A stretch of 8,503 nucleotides of DNA from Campylobacterota bacterium (lineage in GTDB: Bacteria; Campylobacterota; Campylobacteria; Campylobacterales; Sulfurospirillaceae). The notes below the pieces were generated by a model. The model was given only the letters and a program-made list of their open reading frames with translations, did no database searches and had not been told where the DNA came from. Made by a program: the position numbers and the translations under genes. Positions 5,501-8,503 of this stretch are shown one piece after another. The stretch covers positions 1-8,503 of the forward strand of contig RZYK01000080.1 in the NCBI GenBank assembly GCA_009930355.1. The letters run 5' to 3'. Every line of letters begins with the position of its first letter. Position 1 is the stretch's first letter.

Positions 5501-6424
5501 ATGCTTAAAGATTTTTCTAAAATAGAGACATTTTTAACGGTTGTTAAAGAGAAAAGTTTTTCTAAAGCCTCTAAAAAATTAGGAATTAGCCAGCCTGCCG
5601 TCACACAACAAATTAAACTTTTAGAAGAGTATTTAGACATTCAAATTGTCGATCGTAAAAAAAATGGAATCAAACTAACTACAGCAGGAGAAGAGCTCCA
5701 TAAAGTAGCCCTTAAACTTGAAAAACAAATTTTAGCAGCAGAGCGTGAGATGCTAAGACTCGTCAATAAAGAGATTATTTTTGTACTAGGTGCTTCAGCC
5801 GTCATTGGCAATTACATTTTGCCTGATTTTCTCAATGACATTCAAGATGCGATAAAAAATAATGTCATGCTTAAAGTTGAAAATACCGCTGAAATTACTG
5901 AAAAATTACTGGATAAAAAAGTGGATTTAGCACTTGTCGAAGCACCCTATTTTCAAGAAGGCATTATTTACCGTGAATGGATGGAAGATGAGTTGGTGAT
6001 TACGAGTAAATACCCACTCCCTAAAAATTTAACCAAAGAAGATTTGCTTAGTTTTAATTGGATTTGCAGGGAAGAAGAGTCAAATACTCGTAAAATTATT
6101 CACGATACGTTTGAAAAAATTGATGTTGATTGTAAAAGTTTTAAGGTCAAAAGTATTTTAACCAGTTCAACAGCTGTGAAGCAAACACTTTTAAAATGTA
6201 AACTTGAGGAAAAAACACCAACCGTTTCAATACTTTCAAAACATATTATTGCAGATGAAGTTGAACGAGGTGAACTTTTTACCTCCAAAATGAAGGGGTT
6301 AAAACTTACCCGGATGCTTTACCTCTGCTATCTTAAAGATCGTAAACACGATGCACTGATTGATAGCGTGATTAATTATCTCATGAGTAAACACCCCAAT
6401 AAAACAACTGTTTCTACTTTTTAA
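5501..6424 (+). CDS. LysR-family transcriptional regulator
   Basis: A 307-residue LysR-type regulator of full family length. The N-terminal winged helix-turn-helix spans about residues 4-65 (FLTVVKEKSFSKASKKLG, then the recognition helix SQPAVTQQIKLLEEYL, then the wing IKLTTAGEEL). A linker helix follows (66-90), then a two-lobed effector domain from about 91, starting FVLGASAVIGNYILP. The effector is not identifiable. Four cysteines lie in the effector half (C189, C211, C233, C276). It resembles Cj1000-type regulators of Campylobacter as I remember them, a group tied to respiration, but this needs a search. It is the only plus-strand gene, diverges from the helicase operon and overlaps the next gene by 11 bp tail to tail. 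Two AAACG-based inverted repeats upstream suggest autoregulation. Confidence 0.93.
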   Translation: MLKDFSKIETFLTVVKEKSFSKASKKLGISQPAVTQQIKLLEEYLDIQIVDRKKNGIKLTTAGEELHKVALKLEKQILAAEREMLRLVNKEIIFVLGASAVIGNYILPDFLNDIQDAIKNNVMLKVENTAEITEKLLDKKVDLALVEAPYFQEGIIYREWMEDELVITSKYPLPKNLTKEDLLSFNWICREEESNTRKIIHDTFEKIDVDCKSFKVKSILTSSTAVKQTLLKCKLEEKTPTVSILSKHIIADEVERGELFTSKMKGLKLTRMLYLCYLKDRKHDALIDSVINYLMSKHPNKTTVSTF

Positions 6425-6866
6425 TCAGCTTTTGATTTTCAGGATTAGACATCAACGCTTCCATCGAGCGTTTGATGCCTTTTTCTTTTGGAACTTTATT
6501 CACCACTTTAGAAGGTGTACTCAGATTGATAAACACAGGTACTTCTTCAACCACAATCTGTAAAATAGCATCCAAGGAGACACTCACCAAAGAGCCGAAA
6601 TTTTCATTCCCAAAACCTGCCTCAAAACTCAATGTATCGTTATAAACCTGAGCACTTTCAAAGGTATATCCCGCTAAAAAAAACATGGTAATAGGTTTAA
6701 AACCTTGCGTAATATTTTCAGGTAATTCAGGATCAAAATTAACATCTGAAATATTTGTCAAAATGGAAAAATGGATCCCTTTTTTCAGGAGTAACTCCAC
6801 AATTTCATGGGTGTGTTTCTTCATCATACCGTGAAATGCGTCATCTCCAAGCAGTGCTTCAATCAT
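6414..6866 (-). CDS. SspB-like protein, putative ClpXP adaptor (otherwise conserved hypothetical)
   Basis: A 150-residue cytoplasmic protein without signal peptide or membrane segment. I recall an uncharacterised gene (Cj1100) in the same place in C. jejuni. Its layout resembles SspB, which tethers ssrA-tagged proteins to ClpX: an N-terminal helix (HEIVELLLKKGIHFSI, 20-35), a strand-rich core, then a charged linker-like tail (118-150). Against E. coli SspB from memory, YNDTLSFEAGFG (75-86) parallels ANDEVRFNARFG, and VSVSLDAILQI (94-104) parallels VSVPLAAVLAI. The last residues KLIKK recall the ClpX-binding end LRVVK. The start has AAGGA seven bases ahead and overlaps the pepF stop by eight bases, so both are probably one operon. 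The fold assignment is plausible, the function inferred. Confidence 0.55.
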   Translation of the reverse strand: MIEALLGDDAFHGMMKKHTHEIVELLLKKGIHFSILTNISDVNFDPELPENITQGFKPITMFFLAGYTFESAQVYNDTLSFEAGFGNENFGSLVSVSLDAILQIVVEEVPVFINLSTPSKVVNKVPKEKGIKRSMEALMSNPENQKLIKK

Positions 6867-8503
6867 CGCATAATCCTTTAAACTCCTCTAAGAGGATTTC
6901 AATTTCACCAATGCCTAATTTCCAAAAATTCTCATCTTCGATGTCAAACCCAAATTTTTGAATCAACTCTTTTGGACTTTGACTTCCCCCCGCACTTAAA
7001 AAAGCTGTATAGGTTTGTACAAACTGCTCTTTGTTACTTTTTTTATACAAACCATACAATGCCAATACCAGCAACTGACCGTAGCTGTACGCATAACAAT
7101 AAAAGGGAGAGTGAATAAAATGGGGAATATAACTCCACCACAAAGCATAATCTTTAGAGAGAGTAATGCTATTGCCAAACATTTTTTGACTCTCTTCCAT
7201 CCAATAACGATTAAAGGTTTCAAGGTCTAATTCACCCTCATGTGCATGAACTTTTCGCTCAAAGGTTGTAAAGTTAATTTGACGATAAAGTGTCGAAAAA
7301 ATATCTTCAATTTTACTTGCATACAACGACCGTTTTTCTGCGTTACTTAATCCATCTTTTATAGCATCAAAAACGAGCATTTCTGCAAAAACCGAAGCAG
7401 TTTCAGAGGTAGTAAGGGGCGTATCACTCCCCAAATATCCAACATCACGAGAGAGATACTGATGAATGGCATGACCTAATTCATGCGCTAACGTAAAAAG
7501 GTCTCGTCTGGTATTTGTATGATTTAAGAGCACATATGGATGCGTAGAAGGTGTAGCCGGATGCGAAAATGCTCCCCCTCGTTTTCGCTCTTTAGGAAAT
7601 ACATCAATCCACCCCTTCTCAAACGCCATAGAAGCGATTTCATGAAATTTTGGATTGAACTTTGAAAAAGCTTCTAGCACAATTTTTTGAGAGGTTTTAA
7701 AATCATACACAGCGTTAGAATCTTCAAGAGGTGCGTAACGGTCATACTCAAAAAGCTCTTTAAGACCTAAAAGTTTTGCTTTTTGGGTGTAATAGTTTTG
7801 TACCAAATGAAAGCTTTGCTCTGCAGTGTTTACAAGAGCATCTACACTTTTTTGGGTAATTTTATTGTCCATATGGCGAGGCTGTTCCGCATTTTTATAC
7901 CCTCGAAGCTCACAATCACTTGCAAGATCAGTTTTAATCATATTAAAAATATATCCCAGTAAAGGCTGATGCTCTTTAATACCTTTTGTAAAAACACTGG
8001 CTACTTTTTTTCGCACCTCACGATTAGCATCTTGCAATTTACTCAAAATCTCTTCTTCTGAAAGTTTTTTTCCCTCATAGGTAAATTTTAAACGGCTAAA
8101 GTGTTCATCAAAAAGCCTGCTAAAAGCAGAAGAAGAGGTCATCTCTTTTTTAAGTAAAATGCGCTCTTCTTTTTGAGAAAGTTGGTAAGGCTTCTCTTCC
8201 ATCAACGATTCTAAATAAAATTTATACATTGGCGCAGCCGCAATTAACTCCTCTTGTTTTGCTTTAGGAAGCTTGTTAAATTCTAATTCAAAAAAGAGTA
8301 AATTTTCAGCAATTTTGCTGTGTTCTTGTTGATATTTTGCATAAAAGCCACCTTGTTCACTATTGGTAGCAAACCGTAAAAATGCATACGTCATGATGCG
8401 ACCAAGTTTCTCATTAATCGCCTCATACTCACGAATTGATTCTAAAAATTCGTTTACATGTAACTCTTTGAGTTTTCCTTTGCACACCGATTCAAAACCC
8501 TTT
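6859..8503 (-). CDS. pepF: PepF-type oligoendopeptidase, M3B family (N-terminus beyond window)
   Basis: A cytoplasmic zinc metallopeptidase that cleaves short peptides, such as those released by Clp proteases. The frame is open through the right edge (K-G-F-E-S precedes the GTG at 8487), so that GTG is not the start. Family length of about 580 suggests some 35-45 residues are missing. Numbered from the GTG codon, the zinc site is AHELGHAIHQ with H335, E336 and H339, and the third ligand is E362 in SETASVFAEM, 23 residues on, as in the M3 family. The C-terminal IHSPFYCYAYSYGQ (about 455-470) is the substrate-binding region typical of PepF. The stop overlaps the SspB-like gene by eight bases. 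The TTACATGTAA palindrome occurs near the 5' end. Confidence 0.95.
   Translation of the reverse strand, partial: KGFESVCKGKLKELHVNEFLESIREYEAINEKLGRIMTYAFLRFATNSEQGGFYAKYQQEHSKIAENLLFFELEFNKLPKAKQEELIAAAPMYKFYLESLMEEKPYQLSQKEERILLKKEMTSSSAFSRLFDEHFSRLKFTYEGKKLSEEEILSKLQDANREVRKKVASVFTKGIKEHQPLLGYIFNMIKTDLASDCELRGYKNAEQPRHMDNKITQKSVDALVNTAEQSFHLVQNYYTQKAKLLGLKELFEYDRYAPLEDSNAVYDFKTSQKIVLEAFSKFNPKFHEIASMAFEKGWIDVFPKERKRGGAFSHPATPSTHPYVLLNHTNTRRDLFTLAHELGHAIHQYLSRDVGYLGSDTPLTTSETASVFAEMLVFDAIKDGLSNAEKRSLYASKIEDIFSTLYRQINFTTFERKVHAHEGELDLETFNRYWMEESQKMFGNSITLSKDYALWWSYIPHFIHSPFYCYAYSYGQLLVLALYGLYKKSNKEQFVQTYTAFLSAGGSQSPKELIQKFGFDIEDENFWKLGIGEIEILLEEFKGLCDD
8454..8463. repeat. TTACATGTAA palindrome, copy 4 (in pepF)
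   Basis: A perfect 10-bp TTACATGTAA within the 5' part of pepF, encoding Leu-His-Val-Asn. It is the fourth copy in the window. Confidence 0.55.

Noticed and set aside
6423..6437. Terminator hairpin AATCA-N5-TGATT after lysR
   Set aside because: A five-pair AT-rich stem with no U tract long enough, lying inside the SspB-like gene's coding sequence.
6996..7230. Opposing small ORFs on both strands inside pepF
   Set aside because: They overlap the conserved PepF C-terminal domain in other frames, and their compositions are those expected of shadow translations.
8485..8487. GTG as the start codon of pepF
   Set aside because: The frame stays open to the window edge with sensible codons (K-G-F-E-S), and the family has further N-terminal residues. 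The gene is truncated by the window.

Overview
The window looks chromosomal and comes from a member of the Campylobacterota, probably a Sulfurospirillum-like or related Campylobacterales genus. The reasons are AT-rich, lysine-rich coding; extended -10 promoters preceded by T/A tracts; and a gene order I recall from Campylobacter jejuni (pepF, a hypothetical gene, rep/uvrD, truB, csrA, ispE, smpB, thioredoxin, clpS, clpA). Assignment below phylum is inference. Coding density is very high. The only non-coding stretches of note are 137 bp at 5364-5500 and 56 bp at 961-1016. I see no RNA gene, IS element, CRISPR array or convincing terminator.

Left block (1-5363, all minus strand, read right to left): uvrD/pcrA helicase, truB, csrA, ispE, smpB, a thioredoxin-fold lipoprotein, clpS and the first codons of clpA. 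The first five genes overlap or abut (TAGTG, a 1-nt gap, TAATG, an 8-nt overlap), so they almost certainly form one translationally coupled operon. A 56-bp spacer then precedes lipoprotein-clpS-clpA. A TGCTATAAT extended -10 at 5394-5402 would drive the operon.

Middle (5364-6424): a divergent control region and a plus-strand LysR-family regulator. The region holds a perfect TATAAT for each direction and two inverted repeats built on the same AAACG/CGTTT half-site. One repeat lies about where the -35 of the uvrD promoter would be, the other at the lysR transcription start. The lysR gene appears to be inserted, in the opposite direction, into an otherwise co-oriented conserved gene series.

Right block (6414-8503, minus): pepF (M3-family oligoendopeptidase, cut by the window edge) overlaps a small gene by 8 bp. 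That small gene overlaps the tail of lysR by 11 bp. It would normally be called hypothetical, but it resembles SspB, the adaptor that hands ssrA-tagged proteins to ClpXP.

If the SspB reading is right, the region gathers a protein-turnover pathway: SmpB (tagging with tmRNA), an SspB-like adaptor for tagged proteins, ClpS and ClpA (N-degron adaptor and unfoldase), and PepF (trimming of released peptides). It is mixed with housekeeping genes for tRNA modification, isoprenoid synthesis, DNA repair and post-transcriptional control. A second sequence-level oddity is a 10-bp palindrome, TTACATGTAA, found four times inside coding sequence, far above chance.
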